A stretch of 64,000 nt of DNA from Blasia pusilla (lineage: Eukaryota > Marchantiophyta > Marchantiopsida > Blasiales), in NCBI GenBank assembly GCA_050084515.1, contig CM114272.1, positions 44,578,001 through 44,642,000 of the forward strand. Direction: 5' to 3'. The position numbers and the translations under genes were made by a program. The number at the start of each line of letters is the position of its first letter. Within the stretch, counting starts at the first letter, position 1. Positions 1 to 10,552 of this stretch are shown here, piece after piece. The notes under the pieces are model-generated. The model did not search any database. It saw only the letters and a program-made list of their open reading frames with translations, and was not told where the DNA came from.

Positions 1-36
1 TCTTGATATAATCTGATAGGATGTACTTGTGTTCAC

Positions 37-1307
37 AGAGACCTCACTTTACTCCTGGAACAACACAGGAGTACCAATGCAAGTGGAAGGTTGTTACCTG
101 CTAGGTGGTCAGAATCTAAGTCAGGATCTGTGTCTGAAGATTTTAGTATCATTCCAGCACTTGTAGACAAGGAGGTAATTAAGACAAAGCAGCGAGCTAC
201 AGGCACTGGAGGGTACCTGAAGACATTGTTGAGGGGTTTGGATATATCCACTTCCGGATACCGAAGTACATCTGGTAGTGGAATTAAAGCTGGTGATGGC
301 AGTTCTGGTGTTTTGAACTCCAGTCGAAGTCATGATCCTAATGGTGGTTTTGCGAGGTTTGTCAAAAGTCTGCCAAAGTCTATTTCGTTAACACTGGTGT
401 GTGTTCCTTCCGATTTGCTGTAATACGTGGGCAAGGCTTCTATATGAGTTAGTCTATAATTATGGAATATGAATCATCCAGAAGTTTAAGGATATTGATG
501 ATTTATCACTTGCTTCATCATGCAGACTCCTTGTAGAAAATGCGGCCCTCCAAGAGCGCGTGGCTAGTGTGCAGCATTTGGCACAGTCAGCACATCGCCT
601 CCGAATGACTCTTGTCAAAGTGAGTTGTACCTATACTCAATTCAGAGTGAGGTGTACCAATACTGACTTTCCTGGCAGTATCTTCATCACTTCCACCCAC
701 AAGCTCCCAGACCTTAAGGGGGTGCTATCCTATTGTCACAACTTCTATGTGAAGTCGTAAATCCACTGGCCTGCCTCTTGTTGCAGGTTGGGGATGTAGA
801 TCATATGGTGGATAGGGCAGTCATTAGGTTTACCTGACATTGTCTCTGCAGTTAAAAATCTTAGCTGTTGAGAGGCTCCCTGTCTACTATGGTCATGGTT
901 TTGCTTCACTCATTTGAGTCCCCCCTTGTTCAGCATATCCCATCGTTCGTTTATTCATTACCTTCATGCAGGTGGCGATGGGGTTGCAGGGAGACAGTCC
1001 TCCGGCGGATATCCAAGCAGCAATGGATGTCGTGGAGATGGTGAAAGCAGAGGCCAGGAGGCTCAAAGTTGCTCTTGGTTGTTCCCTTCCTGTGAGTTAT
1101 CAAGGACCGCCTGATGACAGTTCTGGTGAATCACAAGTAGTTCCTTTAATGGAGGGCAATGTGGAGAGTGAGGAACTACAAACTCATGGTGCTCTCGACT
1201 CAGTTTCGGTGGCAGGAATTGAAATTGCTGAGTTACTCATCACAACAGCAGATCTCCAAAGAGCTGCACTCACTTGTAGATTGGAACTGCTGAATACCAC
1301 CTCTTGA
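37..1307 (+). CDS. C-terminal exons of a predicted coiled-coil protein (partial gene)
   Basis: At least three exon-like stretches lie on the plus strand. The first (about 37-420) is open and reads through LLLEQHR, LLPARWSES and a Ser/Gly-rich tail. The second (525-618) is bounded by a clean AG acceptor and a GTGAGT donor and encodes the heptad-like ENAALQERVASVQHLAQSAH. The third starts at 972 after CATGCAG, in the phase left by exon 2, and runs to a TGA at 1305-1307, encoding EMVKAEARRLKVAL and ending near LELLNTTS. The composition suggests a long coiled-coil protein whose N-terminal part lies upstream of the window. The donor of the first exon and a possible small exon near 787-825 are unresolved. 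I do not recognise the family. Function unknown; existence of the gene is well supported by splice phase and codon content. Confidence 0.6.
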
Positions 1308-1449
1308 AAATAGATCCTCACTGAATATGTATATAACTCCAAACATTCGTCAGTACTCAGCCCAGAAAGCTCCATACAGCAATTACCCCAGCAAAGCATT
1401 GCTTACCATTGCCCTTCCAAAACCTCTTACTCTGTCTGTGTGTGTGTGT

Positions 1450-1840
1450 GTGAGAGAGACTGTACTCATTAAGTAGTGCCTGTCGTAGCCTTGCGACCAT
1501 AGACCCCGCGCCCTGGTTGGACGGTGCTTGAGACTGGGATGGGTGTAGAGAGAGAAGCAAGTGAAGAAGGTACCATATGAGAGGAGGGAGACACTCTCAT
1601 ATAGTGTGAGTGCTGACCAAACAACGTGTGAGAGAGAGAGAGACTGTACTCATTAAGTAGTGCCTGTCGTAGCCTTGCGAAAGAGAGAGAGAGAGAGTTT
1701 TACTTATTGAGCAGTGCCTATGGTAGCCTTGTTCCTGTCAACCCCTTGCCCTGGTTGATGGGTCCAGAGAAAGGAAGAAGTGAAGAAGGTACCCTACGAG
1801 AGGAAGGAGATTCAAATATAGTGATTGAGTGTGCCTGGAT
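1450..1840. repeat. GA/TG-rich duplicated block downstream of the coiled-coil gene
   Basis: Two related units of about 240 bp lie in tandem. Each has a GA-rich run, a block starting GACTGTACTCATTAAGTAGT (1458-1496 and 1642-1680, diverged third version near 1698-1730), a CCCTGGTTGG segment, and GTGAAGAAGGTACC near 1561 and 1782. The GACTGTACTC block recurs at 26025-26057, far away. It probably belongs to the 3' flank of the preceding gene. Confidence 0.7.
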
Positions 1841-2274
1841 GAAAGAATCTTTTTTCTTTCCATAAGTTTGAAGTGTTGACACCTCTGGACCTTGTGTTCA
1901 TCCCCTGCAAAAAGTATCAAATAGAGATGCCTTTACCACAGACATCCATTGTGGTTACTTCTGACCTATTTCTGCTCCACTCTAGGCTCTTTAGGTGTTT
2001 CAGCAGCTAAGAGTGGTGCATGCAGAAAGGCTCCTGTACCTGTTGTGATAGCAGAAATGGGCCCTCTAACTGGTTTGTTCCAACAGAATGTGATCATTTC
2101 TCACTGGAGTCTTTGTATACTGTTGGAAGGATTTTGCGCCATCTTCTCTTACACAAGAAGTCGCTTGTGGGGACTCCGGATGTATCTATTGCTCCTACAT
2201 TTTCCCCACCTTCACTTATTGCTTTCTGTTGGCCAATTTTGTGTCAATTTGGGTAGTGCATGGGAATCCTAAAC

Positions 2275-4437
2275 TAGTGAAAGTAGAGCATGGACCCTAA
2301 ACTCATAGGGCATGTCAATGGGGTTTAGAAATTTCGTTCAAAATTTGATGCATTTCTGTCCACAATGCTATTCTGTTGTCGGGAATGGATTTTAAGTTTC
2401 TGGTGAACGGCTCAAGTTTCTTTTGAAATGTGATGAAAAGTGGATTCTTCCTTTTTGAAAGGAAAATTTCTGGATCTCTCGAATAGGTCTGAAATGAAGA
2501 GAACATATTCAGGAATTTTCACATGCTAGAAACATTAATTGTATATACTAGTGTAGAGATTGCGGTATGAATGAGACTGTGTCATTTGATGCGAGAGTAC
2601 CCGGTGGCAGGCGAACGTGCTTTTGCAAATTAAGAAGCTGTCCTCAGTTTTGAATATAGGAAGATGAGGCTCTGACCAACTTTCCAAATTTGACAAAATT
2701 TTAGTGGATTCACATGGAAGATTTATGTGTAACGTCTACTGGGAATTTATTTATTAGTCCATAAGTTCTGGCTGATGCCAGTTCGAACATATTGATTTTC
2801 GATGAGTTTGAGTGATTCCACATCGTGCTATATATTAGGAAACCTCGCACAAAGTCTCGTTTAGGCTTGAAGAAGCATATCTCTAAATCATCTTACCAAC
2901 TATGTTTACAAGGTTTAATAGAGAGCAAGGCAGTCGCACTTCTACATCTAAATAGGTATGTTCCTGAATTTAAAGAGACTAATTGATTTTCCTTTGAAAG
3001 TCAATTTTTCTTCTTTAAATTGCCCTATTTATAGTTTGTTTTGGCACATTCTCATTTAAAGACTTCATTGGTGTTACTCCATTTTGTGAAAAGAATTTTG
3101 TGTATTTCAACTTTGAAAGTTTATACTTCTTCATAACTGGGTATGGTTTATTTCATAGTATACTAGCTTTTAGATTAATCTTAAAAAAATGCAATTCCCC
3201 TTCTCATCTTTTATGGAATCCTATTGCTAGTGTTAAATTTCCCGCACTTCATCTTATCTATGCCTTCAGCTTTCCCAAAAAGTAAGCCAACATTCCAAGA
3301 AGGGAAGGGAGCAAGAAATGCGAAAAGAAAATGGTAACAAGTCGGCACAAAAACGAACCCCACACGCCGCATTTAATCTCATATATGCTTTCAACTTTCT
3401 TCAATTATTAACTCACACATTGAACAAATCCATTTTATTGTAAGATTAAACCTCAAAAGAAGTAAAAAAGTCATAAAATTTCATTTAAAAAAAATATATA
3501 CATCCCAAGAAGGGAAGGGGGCAAGAAATGCAAAAAGAAAATGGTACACAAAAGCAAACCCCACAAGCAACACAGTTAATAATTTGAAATGGATCTAATA
3601 AGAATACTAGTGCTTGGTCATATATGAATGGACGATGAGGTGAGTGGCCCCCAACCACATTGGCTCAACGAATCAATACCAAAACGTGTGCTTGTTGTAA
3701 TGCAATCGAGTTGATTTTCGGAAATGTGTAGTGACAACAGAGAAAAGGGCTACAGTACGAATTATTGATGCTATTCCACTCTAATCACATTATGGCTTGT
3801 CGTTCATTCTCCATCATGTGCACATTGGAGAATATAGATATCCTTTGCATCAATGGACTTCCTATATATATAATTTGGCGCACCTAAGAAAGAAGGATGA
3901 AGAAGGCAAAAGCGTTACCGTAGAGCTATCGAGAAAATACTCCTAAGAAGATGCAATGGAAGAATAAGAGGATTTGCAGTATGCCATGCCCCCACTCCTT
4001 CACCCGCACATGAATACAAATGAGCTCAATGAGTGTGAGAGGATGCCTCAAAGAGAATGCCTGAAAATTTGATTTTGTGCAAATTCTTGAAGATAAGCTC
4101 TTGAAGTCGATCAATCCCTTGTGTAATAAATTGACTAAACGAGGGTAGAATTGCTTTTGTAGCAAGTGGAAGAAAAGCCCAAGATCCATGAAGATGGATG
4201 TATCTCTTTAGAGAATCTTTGAAGTCATAATCGGGGAAACCAAAGCCCAACTTCCCAAAATATTTGTTGGTGTGGATGCAATTGTGAAGGAAAGCTCCAT
4301 ACCTCCAAAAGAAATAAGCAAGATAGCATGTTTTGAAGTGAAGACACCATCATCTCCCTCCTACGTATTCCAACCAAAATGTTGACTCAAAGTTGCGATG
4401 ATAGAAGTATCAAAAGAAGCCAATCGATGTAATAACT
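2275..4437. other. Intergenic, AT-rich, no gene recognised
   Basis: No open frame here has a recognisable domain. The only structure is an imperfect direct repeat of about 47 bp, CCAAGAAGGGAAGGG followed by GCAAGAAATGC, at roughly 3291-3337 and 3503-3548, with more weakly similar flanks (period about 212 bp). The last four bases, ATGA (4438-4441), are the left target duplication of Gyp-1. Confidence 0.5.
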
Positions 4438-4441
4438 ATGA

Positions 4442-4567
4442 TGTCGTGCGCATACACATTGCTACACAACATACATCGCTGTCACCGAACACACACACAA
4501 ACACGCACGATCCCATGCTAACTCATGGCATCCAAACAACGAGACAAGAAGTACCAAAATATCTCCA
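4442..4567 (-). repeat. 126-bp terminal block of the Gyp LTR (Gyp-1 left end)
   Basis: Runs from TGTCGTGCGC to ATATCTCCA on plus. On minus it is the last 126 bp of the Gyp LTR as defined by the solo copy at 52713-53438. The same block occurs at 6770-6895, 7414-7539, 22005-22130, 51806-51924, 52428-52554 and 53310-53438. Here it abuts linker sequence directly, so the rest of the LTR is missing. Confidence 0.8.
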
Positions 4568-4653
4568 ACAACATCACCAACTCTCCAGGAACTTTGATGA
4601 GGACCCCATCAATGGGTCCTGATCAGAATTCCTAGAGAGTTTGTGATATTGTT
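4568..4653. repeat. Fold-back joint at Gyp-1 left side
   Basis: Left arm 4568-4605 (antisense linker sequence, ACAACATCACC...GGACC) is followed after a short centre by right arm 4614-4653, its diverged reverse complement in sense orientation. The intact linker in Gyp-2 (14560-14615) has a natural short palindrome CCCATCGATGGG at the same point, a plausible site for template switching. Confidence 0.75.
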
Positions 4654-4656
4654 AGT

Positions 4657-5394
4657 GTGCAGGCACGGAGGGCGATGGGAGAAGCGAGTGCGACGACTCC
4701 TATTGCTGATGCTCAAGAGGGGCATGTGTCGAGCACGTTGTTGGGGGCGGCCACCGTTGTGTACCGCGCTCCTTTATTTTCTGCTTCCGATGTTATGATG
4801 TTGGGAGGTATGCCCGCCGAGGTTTTTCGGCTGGCCGCTACGCTATGTGAGCATGGAGTTGGAGTTCTTGCATCACGTTCACAGGTGATTGCAGAGGAGA
4901 TGATGGACTTGCCCTTGAAGCGGATGCTCACGTCGTCCACATCATGGTAGGTTGCGGCTGCTAGGATGGCGGAAATGCCCGCCAGACCCGCGATAGAGCG
5001 TGCCATGGCTTCTCCTGGTGTTGTGTTGCTGGATAACCAGAGAGAGGTCTTCCAGTTAGTGAGTCCCGGAGGTAGAGCTTTTAGTCCGCAACGCGTCTTT
5101 TAGGATTCAGGAGCGCAACCCATGATGTTGGGGAAAGCATCATTCAGAGGATTGGGCTTGACGAGAGTCGATGTGGAGCGTTGTCCATTCCGGATACAGA
5201 CATCCTTGAGTGGAGCGAGTACCACACAATATATCACCCGACAGGAGGTCGTGGTAAAGATTCGCCCACGACATCCTACAGATGAGTCCGTGGTGCGAGC
5301 CAAGGCGATAGTGACTAATGCAGAGTCCTACAACGTCTTGGTTGATAGAGCAGTGTTATACCCGATGGGGTTTTCCGTGGATTACTAGGAGGAG
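4657..5394 (+). pseudogene. Gyp-1 linker and retropepsin-like protease
   Basis: The first part (4657-4950) matches the Gyp-2 linker at 14268-14570 (for example EGHVSSTLLGAA). From about 5041 the frame encodes a retroviral-type aspartic protease, with the active-site triad D-S-G-A at 5104-5115 followed by QPMMLGKASF, and later a Y-x-V-L-V segment before LYPMGFS. Compared with Gyp-2, a leucine codon has become TAG at 5101-5103 and a Trp codon TAG at 5386-5388 (a CTG-context change). In such elements the protease releases Gag and Pol domains. The frame then continues toward the methyltransferase. Inactive because of the stops; family assignment is firm for the protease, and the linker has no known domain. 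Confidence 0.75.
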
Positions 5395-5469
5395 TCAGCG
5401 TCCTATAGACCAGGATGGGAGTTAGGTGATGGGCGCCTTAGCTCATTACTCGTTCGATTCACAGGTGCA

Positions 5470-6769
5470 GTGATAGAGCAACGGCCAGGAGAGATGGCGA
5501 CCTTAGGAGCATTTAGCAGTGCCATCACTTGGCCTAGTGATTTGATTGAGGGACATGTCCGTGCAGAGGATACTCCTATTCCTGATATTTCTATGGAGAG
5601 GAGTGTCATGATAGTTGCATCAGTTCGTGAAGGAGAGGTGCCGCTGTGTGGCTCGACTGAGGAGCTTTGACGCTTAGCCACTGAGCATGAGCAGACCGCG
5701 TGGAGCGAGACATTTGCACCAGAGTGTGATGGGTCAGAGGAACCCCAGGTAGGCATGAGTGATGCTATGACCCCTTTGGATACCACCCCGATTGTGTGGT
5801 GCATCCCAGAGGAGGGTATTCGGGTGTTGGATCTCTTTGGAGGGATCAACACTAGGTTAGCTGCTGTTTTGCACGCTGGAGTGCGCGCGCAACAATACCT
5901 ATATGTGGAGATTGATGATGTTGCAAGGCACGCTTCACTTCACCATGTGGCGCTGTTACGCCTCTCTTTTCCGGACTTGTTGACTACGTCCGCCATTCAG
6001 GGTTACCCGAGTTCCCTACCGAGGGATATTTCATTATTGGGGGCGGAAGACTTGGAGCGGGGAGGGACCATAGCCTTGGTCATTGCTGGTTGGCCGTGTC
6101 AAGGCCAATCGAGTGCTGGACGAGGTAGCGGGTTAGTTGACACTCGGTCCAAGTTGTTTTGGAAGATGATGCGGATCTTGCGACGTTTATAAGAGCATCA
6201 GCCTCCTTCTCCAGCATACATTTTGGAGAATGTGTCGATTTTGGGCGATTCGAGGTCTCGTGTGATGACGAGTGCACATCAGGTGCGCGCATGGATCGGC
6301 TCGGGAGTGTTGTTAGATGCAGCGAGTGTAGGCACTATGATCAAGTTGGTCCACCAAAGACCGCCCGCGTCTTTGGTGGACCAACTTGGTACCACATGAG
6401 GTGTTGCGGAGGGCTTATGCGAGAGTGGAGCGTCCCTCCGATTTGTTGGTGGAATCTATATTGGATCCGGGCCGTCGATCACAGGCAGTGAGGCACGATG
6501 ATTGACCGCTATTGACCACAGTCAACGGTGGTCAATAGGATTGGCATGCCACGAGCAACCTTTCCCACATTGGTGAGTTTTCTCGCTTCCTATGCATTCA
6601 AGGAAGCCGGACCTGGCTTGGTTTGGGATGACCAAGTACATAGGTTGGTGGAGCCCAACGCCGATGAGCGAGAGCGAGCGATGGGATTCCCCACACGAGT
6701 GACGCCAATATCGTCACTATCAGAGGCATCACGACGTCATGTCTTGGGTCAGGCGATGGACCTGAACTG
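5470..6769 (+). pseudogene. Gyp-1 C5-cytosine DNA methyltransferase domain
   Basis: The motif order is that of C5-cytosine methyltransferases. Motif I is VLDLFGGINT (about 5824-5853), which binds S-adenosylmethionine. An acidic YLYVEIDD stretch follows near motif II. Motif IV is GWPCQGQSS near 6090-6117 with the catalytic Cys in PCQ. Then come an ENV-like motif VI around 6216-6230 and a C-terminal region with ERERAMGFPTRV, RRHVLGQAMDLN (6670-6770) resembling motifs IX-X. The enzyme class transfers a methyl group to carbon 5 of cytosine in DNA. Stops and frameshifts (a TGA in ELxRLA near 5668, a break near 6190, a hairpin insertion at 6342-6388) destroy the frame. It is truncated at 6769 by Gyp-2. 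It lies between protease and reverse transcriptase as in Gyp-2, so it belongs to the element and is not a chance neighbour. Confidence 0.85.
6342..6388. repeat. Perfect 20-bp inverted repeat inside Gyp-1 methyltransferase
   Basis: Left arm 6342-6361 (CAAGTTGGTCCACCAAAGAC), 7-nt loop, right arm 6369-6388, exact reverse complement. Only the right arm matches the corresponding stretch of Gyp-2; the left arm replaces unrelated coding sequence there. This suggests a templated inverted copy. Confidence 0.9.
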
Positions 6770-7411
6770 TGTCGTGCCCATACACATCGCTACACAACAT
6801 ACATCGTTGTCACCGAACACACACACAAACACGCACGATCCCATGCTAACTCATGGCATCCAAACAACGAGAAAAGAAGTACCAAAATATCTCCAATTAA
6901 AGTAAGATCCAATCTCTCTGTACACCATCTCACACCATAGCTCTCAAAGGTGTGCACTCTCTCATGTCAAACCAAACCCACTCTCCTAATGAGAGGCTTG
7001 GGTTACACTCACAAGGCAAGGGACCATAGCTCCACCGCCTCATGCCAAGAGGTTCAACAAAGAGAGAATGAGCTCTCAAGCTCTCTCTCCTTAGGATATA
7101 TATCCCTCCCCTCTCCCAAGCTCTCTCCATGGTAACCTATTCTCCCAAGTCACCTCCTTGGCTCTTGACTTGATGTAGGAGGTTAAGGGCCACTTACCAA
7201 AAATAGAAAGTCGATCATATACTCAAAATGGTACTTACCTAAAATAGTAAGTTCCTCAATATGACTCCAAATGAGCCAAAACGAAGGGGAAACCTGCTCT
7301 CTCAGGTTTCCCGGGGCCTCAGGAGGTCATCCTCGACCTTCTAGGCCTGTCCTCCACTATTCTTGAAGATGCTCTACGAGATCTCACCGATCTATCCGAA
7401 AGGACGTGACA
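6770..7411 (-). repeat. Gyp-2 3' LTR
   Basis: Read on minus it starts TGTCACGTCC and ends GGCACGACA next to the target duplication. It contains a 516-bp body plus the 126-bp terminal block (6770-6895). A TATA-like GATATATATCC lies near 7096-7107. The limits agree with the independent solo LTR at 52713-53438. Confidence 0.75.
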
Positions 7412-7413
7412 AC

Positions 7414-7556
7414 TGTCGTGCACATACATATCGCTACACAAGATACATCGCTGTCACCGAACACACACACAAACATGCACGATCCCATGCTAACTCATGG
7501 CATCCAAACAACAAGACAAGAAGTACCAAAATATCTCCAATCGCCCCCCTAGCTGG
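7414..7556 (-). other. Extra 126-bp block and polypurine tract before the Gyp-2 3' LTR
   Basis: On minus, the tract GCTAGGGGGGCGAT (7541-7555) is followed by a copy of the LTR terminal block (7539-7414) and only then by the LTR. The same order is seen in Gyp-1 (21990-22133) and Gyp-3 (52568-52428). So a direct repeat of the LTR end precedes the 3' LTR in all three copies. Confidence 0.7.
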
Positions 7557-7784
7557 TGGTTAGGTCCCTCTAACTCCAGATAGCCATCTATCCCTACCTA
7601 CCATGATATACATCTCTCGGACGCTAAGAGCAAGAAGGCCGGGTGCTCATGTGGCCCCATCGTTAGTCGCCTTCCTGTCATCCATGTCACAGAAAAAGTC
7701 GGGATCGAAACGTACCTAGTATCTCCTCTATGTACATCTGGGACACATCCATTGTCCCCGAGGAACCCTAGTGAGAGGTGGCGT

Positions 7785-9061
7785 TGTCGTATAGTAAAAT
7801 CAACCAGTGTGTAAACTCCTTCGTCATTAAGTGTTAGATAGAGTTTCATTAGTATTAAGTAAATTGGCTTAGAAAAAGGAGATTCTTATGTTTAAACCTC
7901 TTTATGGTGCCTCTTTTATGCGGGCCCAACTTTAGGAAAAGGAGGTAATAAATAAAAGATGACTTTATAAAAGTAAAGTAGTTGCTTTAATGAAAAGCAA
8001 AAGTAGTCTTGGTTGGTGGCTAGGTTAGTTGGGATAATTTGGAAAATATCATGTGGGTAAAAGAGGATATTTTGGAAGAGATAAGAGGAAATCTACTTGT
8101 GTCAAAATGTGATTGGCTAAGCCTTGAGAGGAAACCATGTGGCACAAGATAAGATAAGCTCTATTTCGTACTCTTGTGGATCCCTTGTGAGTATATAAAG
8201 AGGAGGGACCTTCAAGGGTTCATCACCTTCTATTCCACATCTTGAGTCTCTCGTGTCTCTCTTGAGTGTATGGCTTTGGGATTGCTTGCTCTTCCAATGA
8301 GAGTGGATCACCCCTCTTGGGAGAGTAACTTGACTATGGTCTATTCTTTGAGAGATTTCTAGAGTGTGGTGTGTGTGTGTGTGGGGATGAGAGGTTTGTC
8401 ACCGTAGAGGAGTTTAGTCATACTAAAATAGCGGAAGTTTTGGCTTGTTACTTCCCCAATGAGAGTGGATTACCCCTCTTGGGAGAATAACTCCGCCAAA
8501 ACCCATTCTTGAGGAGAGTAGAGAATGTGTGTCAAGCATGGATAGGGGTGGAGCACGAGCTGTGCCCGACTTTCCTTTCCTCAATCCTTACCATGTCAAG
8601 GTACTCTTTGTAGATAGGCATTGGTTCACTCGCTATTTAGTTTATCACTTTGGGGAGGCGTTCATGAACCAGATCATGCAATCTCCAACTCCGGTGATTC
8701 TTCCTATCGTCACATATGGAAGGACATCGGATTGTACTTTGTATGTCCTTATATAGCGATCCATGGATGTCAATAGGCCTGGTCAAGTAGGGTTTAACAC
8801 TAGTTGTGCTATCTTCCTCGTGTACAAACGTAAAATAGTTTATAGGGATTTTATAGTTAGGAATTTCGGGGTCCGATGTTACGAAGAAGTGATCGCCTCG
8901 GCACTTCCATTTGTGATAATTGCCGTGTGAGAGAATGGAGAGTGTACATCATAATTTTGTATTGAAAAAGGAGAACTTATTAGAGAGTTCACCTTGCATC
9001 GACCGCATCTACCGCAGCTAGAAGGCCCGCCCTTGCTCGAAGAAAGATTCTCGACACGACA
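7785..9061 (+). mobile_element. Solo LTR inserted in the Gyp-2 PHD finger
   Basis: The 1277-bp insert starts TGTCGTATAG and ends GACACGACA, flanked by GCGT at 7781-7784 and 9062-9065. The flanking coding sequence rejoins when it is removed. It has a TATA box (8192-8199) on plus. It contains two copies of a block starting AATGAGAGTGGAT near 8296 and 8458. It is unrelated to the Gyp LTR apart from the TGTCG..CGACA ends. The open frame at 8529-8756 inside it has no recognisable domain. Confidence 0.85.
8192..8199 (+). promoter_or_regulatory. TATA box of the solo LTR
   Basis: TATATAAA within GAGTATATAAAGAGGAGG, in a 1.28-kb LTR. It gives the likely transcription orientation (+), antisense to the integrase it interrupts. 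Confidence 0.55.
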
Positions 9062-10254
9062 GCGTCAAACATGCCATATGCCAACCTCTCGAACAACCAT
9101 CACAGACTAGCATCGTGGCCGCACCACGTGCAGAATCACACAACATATAACGCAAGCCTGCAGGAACTACTGCTAAGCTCGGATCCATTGTACCATCAAT
9201 GTTAGGAAGGTGACATGGTGCACAATTACGCACATGTTCCTTCCATACCATACCATCTCGTCCCTCCAGCAAGAGAACACCGGATGGCAAAACGTCACGC
9301 ACTCTCAGGATAGTGCGCCATGCAGTCACATCCAAACGCCGCTGTCTTTGTCGCCGCAAGTAGACATAATCTCCCTGATGAAACCTCCGGATAGTTGGTC
9401 GATAACCACCACCCCGAATAGTCGCATACCTCAACGTCTCCTGATGTTGCGCAATCGCCAAGTTCTCGAACGCCATGGGCATCATTCTCCGAAATAACTC
9501 AGCCCTCTGAGAACATGCTCGCACCCATACATCTGGGTCATCAAGGCCCAACACCTCACCAGCATCTCGACAAATGGCCGCAGGTAAATCTGGCTCTTGG
9601 CCATAAAGTAGCAAGTACGGTGAAAAAGACGCTAAGGATGCTTGCTTGCTGAATCTGTATCCCATCGCCAACAAGGCAACTGGAGGTCCCAATCTCCTAG
9701 GTGACCTCTTTGCAAGCCATACTTGCGTGAACTCCTCTTCACCGTCTGCACAACTCTCTCCGCTGATCCATGTGCCTCGAGATGATCTCACGAAGTCGTA
9801 CGATGGTCGATGGCGCCTGATCATACAAGGCTTGGAATTCACCGCAAAACTCGGTACCCTGGTCTTTCAACACCTCAGCCGCTACGCCATAATGACTCAA
9901 CACTCTATCAAGGAAGGCATAAGCTACTCCCTCACTCACTTTGTCAGGCAATGCAACCAACTCAATCCACTTCAAGAAGTGCTCGATCATCACCAACACA
10001 TAACGACTATGACGCTTCGTCAAAGGCAAAGGTCCTACAAAATCCAAACTCCATCTATACCCTAAGCCCATGATTGGTAATGGATGCAACTGTGGAGTCA
10101 GAGCATTGAACAATGCTCGGACCCGATCACATACCATGCACTTGGCAACAAACTGCTGAACGTCAGTCTGCATGCCTCGCCACCAATACTGAATCTAGAG
10201 CAAGCTGTACGTCCGCTTCACCCCAAAGTGACCCAACTCCTCGTGGGCATGCTG

Positions 10255-10290
10255 CACTAGTCATTTTATAATAATATAAAATGACTAGTG
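10255..10290. repeat. Perfect palindrome inserted in Gyp-2 integrase
   Basis: 16-bp arms (CACTAGTCATTTTATA and its reverse complement) around ATAA. In Gyp-1 the same coding position (20562-20580) has only a few bases between AGAGCAC and GTGC, so the palindrome is an insertion specific to Gyp-2. Confidence 0.9.
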
Positions 10291-10552
10291 CTCTGTGCGA
10301 AGGATGCGGCACTACGCGTACCCTGCCATCCTCCCAAACCCTCAAAACATGTGTCTCCTCCCAACGGAACCTTCTGGTCCGCTGTAGGATCTGATCCCGC
10401 TCTCTAGCATCCACGATGCTCGCAACGCTGCCAGTACAAAGGTACTCCAAGATTACTCCATCATCATGAATATCTCGGCCACTTGTCGTGTCCTCACAGG
10501 CCTCGGGATCCCATGACTCTCCACTAGACCTCGCCATCAAAGTCTCCACACT

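Larger units (their letters stand above)
7728..10549 (-). pseudogene. Gyp-2 integrase with C-terminal PHD-type zinc finger (interrupted)
   Basis: From high to low coordinate: an H2C2 zinc-binding region around 10150-10300 (ending MVCDRVRA); the catalytic core with SLDFVGPLP (D1) and LKDQGTEFCGEF (D2) near 10030-9830; after a frameshift near 9840, a C-terminal half with LLLEGRDGMVWKEHV; and then a PHD-type finger with VCDGCSRGWHMAC (about 9106-9068). A solo LTR (7785-9061) cuts the finger. Its second half resumes at 7784 with PPLTRVP, GQWMCPRC and a TAG stop (7728-7730). Together these give the C4HC3 spacing of a PHD finger, except that the first Cys is Tyr in this copy (it is Cys in Gyp-1). 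PHD fingers typically read histone H3 tails, so a role in choosing integration sites is an inference. No chromodomain is seen. Confidence 0.8.

Noticed and set aside
1949-2272. Hydrophobic frame as a membrane protein gene
   Set aside because: No start context, no splice partners, low-complexity Leu/Phe composition; likely chance.
6770-7539. Separate miniature LTR element (126-bp LTRs around a 518-bp interior)
   Set aside because: The solo insertion at 52713-53438 with AAGT duplications shows that body plus block together form one LTR of the Gyp family.
9210-10065. Plus-strand open frames across 9.2-12.7 kb
   Set aside because: They are shadows of integrase, RT and methyltransferase coding on the minus strand.
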